This document shows, piece after piece, positions 1 through 11,215 of a stretch of DNA of 60,000 nt (position 1 is its first letter; every line of letters starts with the position of its first letter). Source of the stretch: Owenia fusiformis (taxonomy: Eukaryota > Annelida > Polychaeta > Sabellida > Oweniidae); contig CAIIXF020000007.1 in assembly GCA_903813345.2 (NCBI GenBank), positions 25,223,564 through 25,283,563 of the forward strand, given 5' to 3'. Made by a program: the position numbers and the translations under genes. Below the pieces are notes generated by a model. The model had not been told where the DNA came from. It saw only the letters and a list, made by a program, of their open reading frames with translations, and did no database searches.

Positions 1-862
1 TGAAAATAAATAAATGGATATAATTTTTCGCTGATTTTTTGTAACAAAATTATTTCATACATCTACTCTTTACTTTGCAATGGATTTCTACAATGTAGGA
101 CACTTGAAATTATTTGTAAAGCTAGGAAATGGGTCAAAAGTGAATTTCGCGAGACAAAAATGGCGGCCATTTTGAAAATAGGCGAGCTTTTGAACCAGGA
201 GTCATAGGGGAGTTTTCTGAATTCATGTTGAACAGAAATAACTTAAAACAGGAATCCCATCGACAGAGGTTTTAAAACGTGCCACTGTTATTGACAGAAA
301 GTGGATTTCGCGAGTCAGATAGACAAATCAATGTTAACTAAAATGGCTGAAAATAAAAAAATGGATACAATTTTTCGCTGATTTTTTGTAACAAAATTAT
401 TTCATATATCTAATCTTTACATTGACATGGATTTTTACAATGTAGGACACCTGAAATTATTTGTAAAGCTAGGAAATGGGCCAAAAGTGAATTTCGCGAG
501 ACAAAAGTGACGGCCATTTTGAAAATAGCCGAGCTTTTGAACCAGGAGTCATAGGGGTTTTTTCTGTATTGATGTTGAACAGAAATAACTTAAAACAGGA
601 ATCCTATCGACAGAGGTTTGCTAGGAAATGGGCTAAAAGTGAATTTCGCGAGACAAAAGTGACGGCCATTTTGAAAATAGGCGACCTTTGAACCAGGAGT
701 CATAGGGGGGTTTTCTGTATTGATGTTGAACAGAAATAACTTAAAACAGGAATCCTATCGACAGAGGTTTTAAAACGTGCCACTATTGTTGACGGACAGA
801 CAGACAGACGGACAGACAGACAGACGGACAAGTGAGTGATTGCAAAAGCTCACCATGTGAGC
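1..862. repeat. Tandem copies of the 'AAATGGCCGCCATTTT' dispersed repeat
   Basis: Two to three imperfect units of about 350 bp share phrases such as GGCCATTTTGAAAATAG, AACTTAAAACAGGAATCC and GACAGAGGTTTTAAAACG. They end in a GACGGACA-type microsatellite (about 790-830) and AAGCTCACCATGTGAGCT. The same family occurs reversed at 21238-23560 and as a fragment at 9033-9376. There is no coding content. Confidence 0.85.
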
Positions 863-1031
863 TAATAATAATAATAAAAAATGGCAGCTTACTGGAAATG
901 AGCACTACATTTTTAAATGATCAAACATGGAAAGTAATTATATGACTATAGCTATCATATCAGGATAGAAATGATCTGGCCAGGAATGTCCCTTAAAGTA
1001 AATTTAAGAGATAAAATGTATCAAAACATAC

Positions 1032-1133
1032 TTGAAGTAGATGGGGTGTCAGAAGCATCTTTCCCATGGTCCACTTTTCCTTGTGGAGTGACTGGAATGC
1101 CTGCAGGGGCCTTTGTTGTTTCTGTGGCATCAC
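1032..1133 (-). CDS. Secreted EGF-like protein, exon 9 (Ser/Thr/Pro linker)
   Basis: Acceptor CCCATTTAG|GTGATG and donor TTCAA|GTATGT, 102 bp. It is a symmetric 1-1 exon in the phase left by exon 8. It encodes GDATETTKAPAGIPVTP..., similar in composition to the exon 6 linker. This exon is inferred from phase, splice sites and composition, so it is less certain than the EGF exons. Confidence 0.55.
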
Positions 1134-4100
1134 CTAAATGGGAACATTTATTTGAAAATGAAGAACAAGGATTTAAACAGGTGCATATGTTAGGCCAATG
1201 CATTATCTCCAGGAAAAGCACTCATAGAGATGGTGAAATAATTTTGACTTTGAGACAGGGGAGATGCAAACAACCCACCCACATGTTTTTCTGAAATGTT
1301 TTCCTGATTTTCGACCCCCTCCACCCCTGCTTTTTCAATTTCTTTTGCATCAATATGTTGCATTTTGACACACAATTAAAGCCTTCGGGAGAATAAGTGA
1401 CTCCTTCAGGGGTTTTAAAAATAGCCATTATGGATAACCAAAATTAGCTGAAAGCAATGGATCACACGAGTTTTCCCTATGGGAAAATAACATGGGGAAT
1501 ATTGTTTTCCACTTTATCAAAGAGGAGTTACTTATTCCTTTAAAGGGTTTTATTGTGTCTTAAAATGCAACATTTTGATGCAACAAAAATTGAAAAAGCA
1601 GGGGTGGAAGAGGTTGAAAATCAGGACAACATTTTAGAAAAAACATGTGGGTGGGTTATTTGCATCTTCCCTGTCTCAAAGTCAAAATTATTTCACCATC
1701 TGTATGAGTGCTTTTCCCGGAGATAATGCATTGGCCTAACATATGCACCTGTTTAAATCCTCAGAAAATAGCCAAAATCTAACATATGACTCTCCGGAAT
1801 CTGTTACGCTACTTTCCCTCCTCCTTAGAAAATTTACACCTGAATTGCCAAATGAATAGGCGCAGTGCATGGCAAAATATGTTAGGTCATCTAGTATTTT
1901 TTTTGAACTGATACCCTTCTAAGATATGAGATCTATTAAGAAAGGCGCATCATCACCAACGTGCAAAAGTCAATGTTTTTGCTATAAATCGGGCAACAAT
2001 GGTCTACACGACCTGTAATAAATAGGTATAAGGGACGTTATTATTATCACAATACTAATGACATTGCTCACTTTTTGAAGTTAGTTTCTAAGCGTTATAC
2101 AAAAAATAATCTAAATAAATTAATATCGGATGGAGGGGGGGGGGATCGGATGGAGGGGGGGATTTATATGTCTTTAGGATGGAGCAAACTCACAAGAACT
2201 CATGTATTTTTTTTAAAAAAACTCAGTACCCCAGTAAGAAACAGGGGGTCATTAACAGAACTTTCCAAAGTTACGAATTCATAATTCGTAACTTTATCAA
2301 ATTCGTAAATATTTAAAAAGTTAATAATGACTTACAAATTCGTAAAGTTACGAATTGGCCATTAACAGAACACTTTCGTAAGTCATTCATAAGTTTTATC
2401 GTTCGTAAACGAATTTCAACTTGTGACGTCATCTTATATCATTATTTAGCACAAATAGAAATATGATGTCATTTGATATCATTGCGCGCTGTGATTAAAC
2501 CTGTCTCCGCACTTTCAAAGATTCCCAGCTCAGGAACAAATTTGCTTATCATGTAAGAATAGGTGCATATTTTAGCTTGAAACTTAGCATGCATATAAAG
2601 AACAATTTCTTTTTGCCAACCTGTATACTTTACATAAGCACTGGATGAGAAATATGCCATTCGCAAAGTTATGAAAGGGTCTGAGGTGCTATTAAAGTTA
2701 TGAACGAAAGCATACGTGACGTCATTTTTTCGTAACTGCGAATCATTCGTAACTTTACGAAAGTTCTATTAATGCACATTTACCAAATTCGTAAAATTAA
2801 CAATTGACTTGCAAATTCGTAACTTTGCAAGGGGTTCTGTTAATGACCCCTGGATATTATATCTCTGGAGAATGAAAAATGGGAAAATTTGGAGTCATAA
2901 GAATAAATTCAAGTAGCATGTCTTATCATGTCTTAATATATACACATGATCCCCCCTCCATCCAATCCCCCCCTCCATCCGATATTAATTCATTTCGATT
3001 ATTTTTTGTATAACGCTTAGAAACTAACTTTAAAAAGTGAGCAATGTCATTAGTATTGTGATAATAACGTCCCTTATACCTATTTATTACAGGTCGTGTA
3101 GACCATTGTTGCCCGATTTATAGCAAAAACATTGACTTTTGCACGTTGGTGATGATGCGCCTTTCTTAATAGATCTCATATCTTAGAAGGGTATTAGTTA
3201 AAAAAAATACTAGATGACCTAACATATTTTGCCATGCACTGCGCCTATTCATTTGGCAATTCAGTTGTATATTTTCTCTTAAAAAAGTTTTCTAGCAGAA
3301 ATCGTCTAATCCCCCCTCCATCCCATTTGTACGATCACCGGGCGTGATAATAGGTGAATTAGATACCTTCTTCAGTAATACAAAAATGTTAAATATCCCA
3401 GTGTATGTCGCTATTTTATCAAGACTTTCTAGCTGAAACGAAGCTCTGAATCAAATCATGTACAAACTTCATCCTCACCTGGCACACAAGCACTTCCTCC
3501 ATTTACTGAAGTCTTAATGAAGTGATTACTGACATCACATGCACACACACCACCTCTACTATGCGATGATTGGGACTTCCTCTTGCAAATAGCATTATAA
3601 CCACATTCTGGCAGACTCAGCTCACAACCTGCTCCTAGCAATTTGTTAACTGTAATACAGATAAGAATATTATTATTACAACTACATGTACATGTATTTC
3701 ATAACTTTTTCGAATTAAAAATAAAGCACTTTTTAAAGTGTGATAAAAACACATGTTGATTTTTTTATTGCATGAATTAGTGATAACACTGCTTCTTAAA
3801 GTGATTGTCAAATGAGTATTTTAAATTAATAAAAACAATTGTAAAAGCCTTAAAATTTTTATCCTATAGAGGGTGGGTTAATTTTGTTCAGGGAAAGGGG
3901 GTAAAAGGGGGTTACAGAATATAAAATATTTATGTTTTCTGCACATTGTATAATTTAGATAATTATCATGTGGTGCGGGGATTTCACTCCAATATACCCT
4001 TAAAACCTAGGTAACCCCTTTTTGAGCATTTTTCCATGTCAATTTCCTCTCAAGATTTGTCTCAGGCATCGGCAGCTGGTTGAAACAATTTAACACCATT

Positions 4101-7100
4101 CTTTTGTTGAATAAAAACTGATATTTGACATAAAAATAGTACTCTTTGACAATATTTGCATGTTTTTCCAGTTTTTTGGCCAGTTTCCACGGTTGATGCC
4201 CAAAGCCAAAATTGCCCATGCTGCATATACCTATCCATATTATTTAGAGTGAACCCCCTGGGATATAATGAAAAACAGAGTCAAATGGAAATCAGCACCT
4301 CAAATAATAAGGTAGAAAGTTTGGAGATTATAATATTATAAATATATGTTATTTACTGGGAGGGATTAGATATGGGTTTTATTCCGAGGGACAAGTGTCA
4401 TATATCAATCAGTTGCATATTACCAAATATATTTACACTGAGAGTTTTTTGCTCTAAGAAGTATTTTTACCTTGAGCTGTGCAGGAGTGTGTTATGGCAT
4501 TAAAGGCATATCCATCCATACATCCACATATTCCGTTGCTACACTTCCCGTTATCCCCACACTGTCCAATTATTCCGGAATCTACACTCGATGTACATTT
4601 TTTCCCTATGATACAAAAACAAAAAAAATCATTTTTATTTGTTTTATTAAACTCAAAAAGCATAAATACAGTATGCATTGTTGCCGAGCACCTATTAGGC
4701 TTGAAACCTGGGGCTTGAAACACAATAGTCAAGCCCCATTATGGGAAAACCCTAACCCCGTAAGCCATAACTTTTTTCATCGTCTGTTTCTACAAATTCC
4801 ATCAGAATTATAGGATTAGCCTTTCATTGCTCAGTCAAATTGGATTATTAAAATTAATGATAATTCAAAATGACAATTTGATACTTGTTCAATTAAATCA
4901 GAAAAGCTTGGAAAATAAGAAAAAAATATCATCATTTTGCCATGATGAAGTTCAAATATTGCACAGTATTCTTGGAAGATAATTAAAAGTGATAGCACAT
5001 ACAGACAATGTACATAAATGAAGACAAAAACTGAAGAGGAAATGACAAGGCTATCAAGCTTAATATTTAAGACAACAAAACAAAAAGCAGAGGCATGCCA
5101 TACGAAAATTAATTAAAGAAATTAATTTAAACAAAAGCACACTTGTTTCCTATCAGCATTAACAAACCTTTTACATCTATAACTGGAGGCTGTTGAGTGT
5201 GTGGTTTTGTTGTTACTGGTTTATGGGGTCTTCCAGTGGGAGGCTTCACAGGGGGTCTATCTGTAGGTGGAGCCTCTGTATGGCCCTTTGGAGGGCCTAA
5301 ATAGGAAAGAAATCCAGATATAGATGCGGGTGCAAGGTTAGGTTTTGTGCAAGAGCAGACAAAGGATACACTTAACATTAATACCTCAATATCCAGATAT
5401 GCAAATCTGTTTTAAGAAGAATTTATATCTACATTTCAGAGGGGGAGAAACACCCAGGATTCAAAGATGACATACGCTTATAATGTAAATCTGTATTGAG
5501 ATGACATAGTCGCTGATTGGTCAAAAGTCGACAAACAAATGACGTCATCATGGCGGTTCAAAATTTTCGAAATACGCTTCGAATGATATTATGTTAATTT
5601 CTGGCGTGTTAACCAATATCATAGCTTCTCATTTCACATTAAGATAAAGAAAGGTGTACGGAATATGCCTATATCAATTAAAACATCCCATCGAAGTGTA
5701 GTATTTGATAACTAGCCGATGAAAATTCAAACAAACGAAGGTGGTAAGCAAGAGACGTAATTATGTCTGTCATCTTTTAACTCTGGGGCTTTCCCTCCTC
5801 TTTCTACACTTCTATGACAATTTGGGTCATTGATGAAAGCCGATAATTGTTTTCATTGTTTGAATGTTATGTTTGTATTTTCTTACTACTGCTGGATCAA
5901 AAGTTAGGAAGTGAAACATTTTGACTACCCTCATATACTAGAATCACTAAATAAACCACCCCTCATATATTAGAACTACTAAATAAACCACCCCTCGTAT
6001 ATTAGAATCACTAAATGAACCACCCCTCGTATATTAGAATCACTAAATGAACCACCCCTCATATATTAGAATCACTAAATGAACCACCCCTCGTGTATTA
6101 GAACCACTAAATGAACCACCCCTTGTGTATTAGAACCACTAAATGAACCACCCCTCGTGTATTAGAATCACTAAATGAACCACCCCTCATATATTAGAAC
6201 CACTAAATGAACCACCCCTCTTGTATTAGAACCACTAAATGAACCACCCCTCGTGTATTAGAATCACTAAATGAACCACCCCTCATGTATTAGAATCACT
6301 AAATGAACCACCCCTCGTGTATTAGAATCACTAAATGAACCACCCCTCATGTATTAGAATCACTAAATGAACCAACCCTCATATATTAGAATCACTAAAA
6401 GAAGCAGAGTGAACTTTGGATTAACTAGCCCGCTTTTAATTCCATTTAAGCACCTAAGCACCTGAACAAACAATAGGCACACAAGATTGGGTATATTTGT
6501 GAATTTGTTGAATTTTTCCTCTTTTACCCGAAAAATTTGATGGGTTACATTATCGCAATAAATGCCGGAGAGCTAAAAGAGTAAAAAATGAAGAAAATGT
6601 TTGATCAATTCATTTACAAAAGCCGATTTTTTTTAAATTGTGCAACGGAATGAACAGAATTCATTAAAAATGCTAATGGGTTATTTTGTAAAAAAAATTT
6701 AATGAAGAAATTACAATCATTCAAGAAATTGTTTTATATAACATGCAATAACACAAATAATGTACAGTACAAAATGACACACGTAATGATAGATGACTTA
6801 ACTGAAAGAAATATTTACGCATCACATATAACCCTCTCCAAAAGAAAAAGAAAATTTCAGTTTTAATCATTGTATCGAGCGCTCGGTACAAAATTAATAT
6901 GCAGCAAATCAGGTAGCTCGTATAAATTGAGTTTTTTATTAGTATGCCCAAAAACTGGCGGGAGCATCTTAGTATTACTCTTACCAGAAGTTGTTGGTGA
7001 AGATGGGTGGACCCCAGAATGTTCTTTTGGAGGAACACAATTGTGTCTTGGGGGTGGCGTTTGTGCCTTTTTGCCTTTACATGGGGGTATTGGAATGGTA

Positions 7101-10100
7101 GTTGGGGGAAAAACATCTCTCTTGAGTTCATCGGGCCACTGTGCTGGTAATATAGGGACTTTGACACGCACTTTCAGCAGTAACTGTAAAGCAAATTTTT
7201 TATCAGTGGGTAAATGTCGAAAGAAGCTATAATTCATAATAGCTATACATGCTCGTAGCCAGGGGGGTTCGCAGGGTTCGGGCGAACCCCCCCCCCTGGC
7301 CAAAAATTCTTTCAAAATCATGCAGTTTTTCACCATTTTGAGCACTTCTCAAGTGATTTTAGCCATATTTGGGCCAAAATTGTCAAATGTGAACCCCCCT
7401 GGAAATTTTTGAAAACTGAACCCCCCCTTGGCAAATCCTGGCTACAGGCCTGGCTATAGATTGCTTCATTATCCCCATAGCAGCATAAAAAAGCATCATG
7501 TGGTAGTTCTATACAGCAAATTGTATATATATATTTGTTTATAGAATCTCTACTTTTCGTGTTGTTTTGACAAAACTTTTCTTTGATCATTTGATATAGC
7601 TAGATTTTCATATAATTGCAGTGCATTTTTTTAACATTAGTGTATGTTCACTGTTCAGTGATATAATTTTCTCATCATCTGGGGTTATGTTGAACTCTTT
7701 TGCACATGGCCTTCTTCATTTCATCTTTCATAGTTCTTTCACCTTGTTCTTCAAGCTGCTCATAGGTATTAGTTGCACTTTCCCTTTAATTTTTCAAAAT
7801 GGTATGCTTTGCACATGAATCTAATATAAATGTTCTATAAAATATATCATACTTCTCTTTAAAGAATTGCCAGAACAATGGACAGATGGACAAATGGATG
7901 GACAGACCAACGGATGGATGGACCAATGGATAGACAGATGACTAATTGAACCCCTAGGCTCAATGTTATTGGCCAAAAATACATAGTTACCCCCATAGTG
8001 ATGAATTTTCCATCATCAGATTTCTCAAGAGTTACATCTACAAAGGTATCAGCAGTCCCTACACCAAGATCAAATGTTGCACCTGGAAAAGAACAATGAA
8101 ACAATGAACAATAAAATAAAATAAATGAAAAAGTAATTAACTTGATTAAACAATGGCTAATCTTGGCCCAGGCCCCACAGGCCCCTCTTGAGCATTTTTC
8201 CAAAACAAGGCCTGGTTCTTGAAAAACAAGTTTTGGCCATACTGTCTCGTATTTTTGTGAAAAATTGAATGTAATTCTAAGCAATGATTTTCTATTCCTG
8301 ATGGTTTATTCAAGCAAAAAAGTAACAGTCACTTTCAATTTTGACCAATTTGTCTTCCTGCAAAACTTCTAGCTAGTAACAATAAAATTTAATTTTCATC
8401 ACAAGCAAAAAATAGATAAAATGAAATGCATTTATGAAAAATCTGACCCTGTGTAAAATCATGGGTTTCTTCAGAGCAAGTGGCTTAGTGACAAGAGGCA
8501 AATACATGTAAAATGTACATAACATGGTCCAAGTCTCTTTATATTTACCTGGAATTTGATATGTTTCATCGTCATAATATTTTTGGGTGAAATTGATATT
8601 CTTATCTGGCACTTCGATAGTTGTAACCATATTCGTTGGATTATCACACTGGTTGAGCACCAGGCCAAAGCAGAAGTTTAATTTGAAATCTTGCATACTA
8701 GTAACGTAACCCTAAAAGTAGAAAATAATAGAAATCTAATGATACTTCAGAAGATAATGATATGCATAAAAATTGAAAAAAGTTTGGTATAACATGAAAA
8801 AAATGGACCAGCAAAGGTTTAAATGAAGAATGAAGAGTTCCCCCTGTATAATAATAAAATTTGATTTTCCTAACTGTAGTTATGAATTTTATCGTAAAAT
8901 CAAAGTTTGTTCTTAAAATACAAATGTTTTTTCTAGTTTTCAACATAGCATGAATGTTAAATTAGTGTCTAGTACATAAAATAATGACTGTATTCATGTA
9001 TAACTTTCCCCCTTCTTGGCTAATACAATAAATAGTACCGTGGGTACTGGGCTCACATGGTGTTGCTCAAAAGTGAATGACAGAAAAAAACAAAATAATT
9101 TTTTGCCGATTTTTTGTAAAAAAATTATTTCATACAACTACTCTTTACAAAGACATGGCTTTTTACAATGCAGGACACCTGAAATTATTTGTAAAGCTAG
9201 GAAATGGGCCAAAAGTGAATTTCCCAAGACAAAAATGGTGGCCATTTTGAAAATAGACGAAATTGTGAAGCAGGAGTCACAGTTTTTTTTCTTTATTGAT
9301 GTTGGACAAAAATATTTTAAAATGGAAATCATATCTACAGAGGATTTAAAAAGAGCCAAGTGTTGACAGACAGGAGTATGTTTTAAAATATTTACAAAAA
9401 TGACCATAAATCCTCTAATTACTCACATTATATTGATATGTAGCTGAACAGTCGAAGCCATTACATGAGCTATAGTCTATACAGTGCATTAATATCCCAG
9501 GGTTATGGGTTAAGTTGTTGGTAACACTCTTCCACAAGGCACACTCATCTCCTGGTGGGATGGTTGGAGGTGCGGAGGTTTTAGCATGGACAGCTTAAAA
9601 AGCAACAATGACATGATATAATCACTATTAAGGCAATCGTATGTCTCACTTATGGTAATTGTGGAACCGCTGTAAGACATGGAAACAATGCAGAATGCTA
9701 AGTCAGGCATGGCGGAAAATTATGTTGAAGGTGGGTGCAGGATCATAATGACCAACTATAAATCATTTACTAAACCCATATAGCATTCATGCCCGTAGCC
9801 AAAGGGGGAGCTGGGGGAGTGGAAGCTCCCACCCCCCTGGCCAGAAATTCTTTCAAAATCATGCAGTTTTTCATCATTCTGAGAATTTTTCGCATGATTT
9901 TTAGCCATAATTGTGAAAAAGCTCCCCCCCTGGTAAAAGCTGGCTACGGGCAAGCCATTGGTCGACTTTGGCACCAAGATCACAATTTGAAGTTATCAAA
10001 TGATTATCAGCAGCACAATGTCATTGAAAATAAGACGTTTAGTGATTCCAACGTAGCAAAAAATGTTACTGGTGCCTGTGTTCTTCATCATCATATAATA

Positions 10101-10837
10101 CCTTCTTCTAAGGCCACTGTATCGTGGCCTTCCTGGAAAGATAATTTCCTGCATGAACAATTGGTCATGTCGTAATCATAAAATTTGAAATCATATGTCC
10201 GCCATTTTTCCACATCACAATTTGAATTGCGAGTTTTGGTCTTATTACCTCACCAAAAATTCCAAAAACACACATGAAGTGATCAGTGTATTAGTTCACA
10301 TCTTCTAGATCGCTTAGAATTTACAGCCAGTTACTAATGTCAGACGTTAACGACATTTCGTCCAGTTTTCGAATATCGCCATTTTTCTTGGAACCATTTT
10401 GTTTTAATTTTAGACGAAATCATGTCATATCTCATCAAGGAGTTGAGTCGGTTCCGATTTAATTGATGATTTATTTATCTGGCGATTTTTAAAATATTCA
10501 ATAAATCTATGACACTCCGGCCAGCTTTTTTTCTGGAGTTCACAGTATTCCAGATGCAAAGACCTCTAGAGACTCGAGTAAATCATATACAGTCTATACA
10601 ATACATGCAAGTAGATCAAGAGTCAAGCCTTAGCAAAAAGTGAGACTCTATCACAAAGACCCAGGAACAAGAGTTCAACCCCCCCACCAACCACTCAATG
10701 CATACAGATGATACAGTATACAGTGAGTGGGGGTGAACTTCCTTGGCCTGTGCTCAATCACTATCACCTTTACAATCGTGTTTCTCACCTGGTAATAAAA
10801 CGGCAAAAATATACACTATGATCACAACTTTATCCAT
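1032..10837 (-). CDS. Secreted EGF-like/Pro-Thr-rich protein, 3' end outside window
   Basis: Nine exons join with consistent phases: 10837-10789, 9593-9427, 8711-8549, 8082-7991, 7183-6985, 5296-5168, 4605-4471, 3634-3479, 1133-1032 (about 397 codons). The ATG at 10837 opens a typical signal peptide (MDKVVIIVYIFAVLLPAVHA). Exons 2-5 encode a region with about seven cysteines, N-glycosylation sequons and a predicted beta-rich stretch that I do not recognise as a named domain. Exon 5 ends and exon 6 continues as a Pro/Thr-rich linker. Exons 7 and 8 are each an EGF-like six-cysteine module in a 1-1 phase exon, and exon 9 is another Ser/Thr/Pro linker. No stop codon is reached, so the gene runs off the left edge. 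An extracellular or matrix protein is likely, but no function is claimed. It shares a short upstream region with PHGDH on the other strand. Confidence 0.75.
1150..1785. repeat. Foldback (inverted repeat) element
   Basis: The segment about 1160-1440 is the imperfect reverse complement of about 1500-1775. Shared phrases include GCATTATCTCC..., GACTTTGAGACAGGG, ACCCACCCACATG and CACCCCTGCTTTTTCAAT. Together they form one long hairpin with its centre near 1468. The small open frames in it are mirror images of each other and are not genes. It lies just upstream of exon 9 of the secreted-protein gene, inside its intron. Confidence 0.75.
1830..3275. repeat. Large foldback element with roughly 320-bp arms
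   Basis: The left arm, about 1830-2150, matches the reverse complement of about 2955-3270 almost perfectly; both include GGCGCATCATCACCAACGTG and CATGCACTGCGCCTATTCAT in opposite orientations. Inside, a second inverted set occurs near 2240-2420 and 2690-2855 (GGGGTCATTAACAGAAC, AATTCGTAACTTT). I see no transposase. It lies in an intron of the secreted-protein gene. Confidence 0.8.
3479..3634 (-). CDS. Secreted EGF-like protein, exon 8 (EGF-like module)
   Basis: Acceptor TTGCTAG|GAGCAG and donor CCAG|GTGAGG, a symmetric 1-1 exon of 52 codons. Six cysteines are spaced C-6-C-5-C-13-C-1-C-14-C, which fits a long-loop EGF module. Confidence 0.8.
4471..4605 (-). CDS. Secreted EGF-like protein, exon 7 (EGF-like module)
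   Basis: Symmetric 1-1 exon of 45 codons. Six cysteines have the EGF order C-11-C-5-C-4-C-1-C-12-C (KCTSSV...GQCGDNGKCSNGICGC...). Confidence 0.8.
5168..5296 (-). CDS. Secreted EGF-like protein, exon 6 (Pro/Thr linker)
   Basis: Acceptor CTATTTAG|GCCCTCC and donor AAAAG|GTTTGTT, a symmetric 1-1 exon. It encodes a low-complexity, mucin-like Pro/Thr/Lys linker (GPPKGHTEAPPTDRPPVKPP...). Confidence 0.75.
5931..6400. repeat. 33-bp minisatellite, about 14 copies
   Basis: The unit TTAGAATCACTAAATGAACC plus ACCCCTCATATA repeats head to tail. Variants are CTCATATA/CTCGTGTA and AATCACT/AACCACT. It lies in the intron between exons 5 and 6 of the secreted-protein gene. Confidence 0.9.
6985..7183 (-). 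CDS. Secreted EGF-like protein, exon 5
   Basis: Acceptor GCTTTACAG|TTACTG and donor TTCTG|GTAAGAG. The first third (LLLKVRVKVPILPAQWPDEL) finishes the N-terminal region. The rest is a Pro/Thr/Lys-rich linker with two cysteines. Confidence 0.7.
7251..7450. repeat. GCCCGTAGCCA-type MITE, copy 1
   Basis: It starts GCTCGTAGCCAGGGG and ends TCCTGGCTACAGGC, an inverted pair. The interior shares TTCTTTCAAAATCATGCAG with the copy at 9791. It lies in the intron of the secreted-protein gene just 5' of exon 5. Confidence 0.7.
7991..8082 (-). CDS. Secreted EGF-like protein, exon 4
   Basis: Acceptor TTCCAG|GTGCAAC and donor GGGG|GTAACT, 92 bp. It encodes an amphipathic beta-rich segment (ATFDLGVGTADTFVDVTLE). 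Joining to exon 5 in phase 0 gives TMG-LLLKVRVKVP. Confidence 0.7.
8549..8711 (-). CDS. Secreted EGF-like protein, exon 3
   Basis: Acceptor CTTTTAG|GGTTAC and donor CCAG|GTAAAT, entering in phase 0 and leaving in phase 1. It continues the cysteine-bearing region (NFCFGLVLNQCDNPTNM...), with an NFT sequon. Confidence 0.75.
9033..9376. repeat. Fragment of the 'AAATGGCCGCC' dispersed repeat
   Basis: It begins TAGTACCGTGGGTACTGGGC and TCACATGGTGTTGCTCAAAA, the reverse complement of the right end of the element at 21238-23560. It continues with GGCCAAAAGTGAATTTCCC and related phrases. It lies in intron 2 of the secreted-protein gene. Confidence 0.8.
9427..9593 (-). CDS. Secreted EGF-like protein, exon 2
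   Basis: Acceptor TTTTAAG|CTG and donor AAT|GTGAGT. It encodes the mature N-terminus (KTSAPPTIPPGDEC...) with five cysteines, including a C-N-G-F-D-C pair and an NLT glycosylation sequon. Confidence 0.75.
9791..9951. repeat. GCCCGTAGCCA-type MITE, copy 2
   Basis: The 161-bp element has terminal inverted repeats GCCCGTAGCCA and TGGCTACGGGC. It has the same interior as the copy at 7251 but carries GGAGCTCC-type sequence where the other has GGTTCGCC. Confidence 0.8.
10789..10837 (-). CDS. Secreted EGF-like protein, exon 1 (signal peptide)
   Basis: Start codon plus hydrophobic core, then donor CCAG|GTGAG. It ends in phase 1, and the split codon completes as Ala with exon 2. This gives an AVHA signal-peptidase-like site. 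Confidence 0.75.
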
Positions 10838-11074
10838 GTTGTTTCTGCTACTCAATGGCTAAAAGATACAAGAATTAAGCTCTAATTTAAGCCATAATCT
10901 TCTTTGTTTTGAATATGCGTATATTTTCTTCCGGAAATACCTAGATTTTACCGTGACACGCCAGATGCAGAATTCAAGCACCGGCACCGGAAGTAGAGAT
11001 TAACGTGTTCGTAAAATTGATTCCAATCTTGTTTACAGCGAAACTAACCGCAGGAAAGAACATCAATAGCCACA
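10838..11074. promoter_or_regulatory. Shared head-to-head promoter region
   Basis: This 237-bp gap separates the start codon of the secreted-protein gene (minus, 10837) from that of PHGDH (plus, 11075). Both 5' UTRs and any promoter must fit here unless further 5' exons exist. It contains paired ets-like CCGGAAG/CTTCCGG cores (10929-10935, 10987-10993) and no clear TATA box. A bidirectional promoter is an inference from spacing. Confidence 0.5.
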
Positions 11075-11215
11075 ATGGTGCTCACACTAAGGAGAGTGTT
11101 GATAACTGATGAGATAGCACAGCAATGCATTGATATTTTAAAAAGAAATGGCATTGAAGTTGTGAAAAACACAGCCCTCGCAAAAAATAAAGGGCAACTT
11201 TTGAATGAAATCAAG
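11075..11215 (+). CDS. PHGDH: PHGDH exon 1
   Basis: It encodes residues 1-47 ([20 protein letters not shown]...), the start of the substrate-binding domain. The donor is AAG|GTGAGC, phase 0. The ATG is the first in this frame and aligns with the family start. Confidence 0.95.

Noticed and set aside
971-1294. 107-aa plus-strand open frame
   Set aside because: It overlaps a well-phased minus-strand exon and one arm of a foldback, and shows no start context or similarity.
5931-6400. CRISPR-like array of 33-bp repeats
   Set aside because: The repeats are contiguous with no unique spacers, and the genome is eukaryotic. It is a minisatellite.
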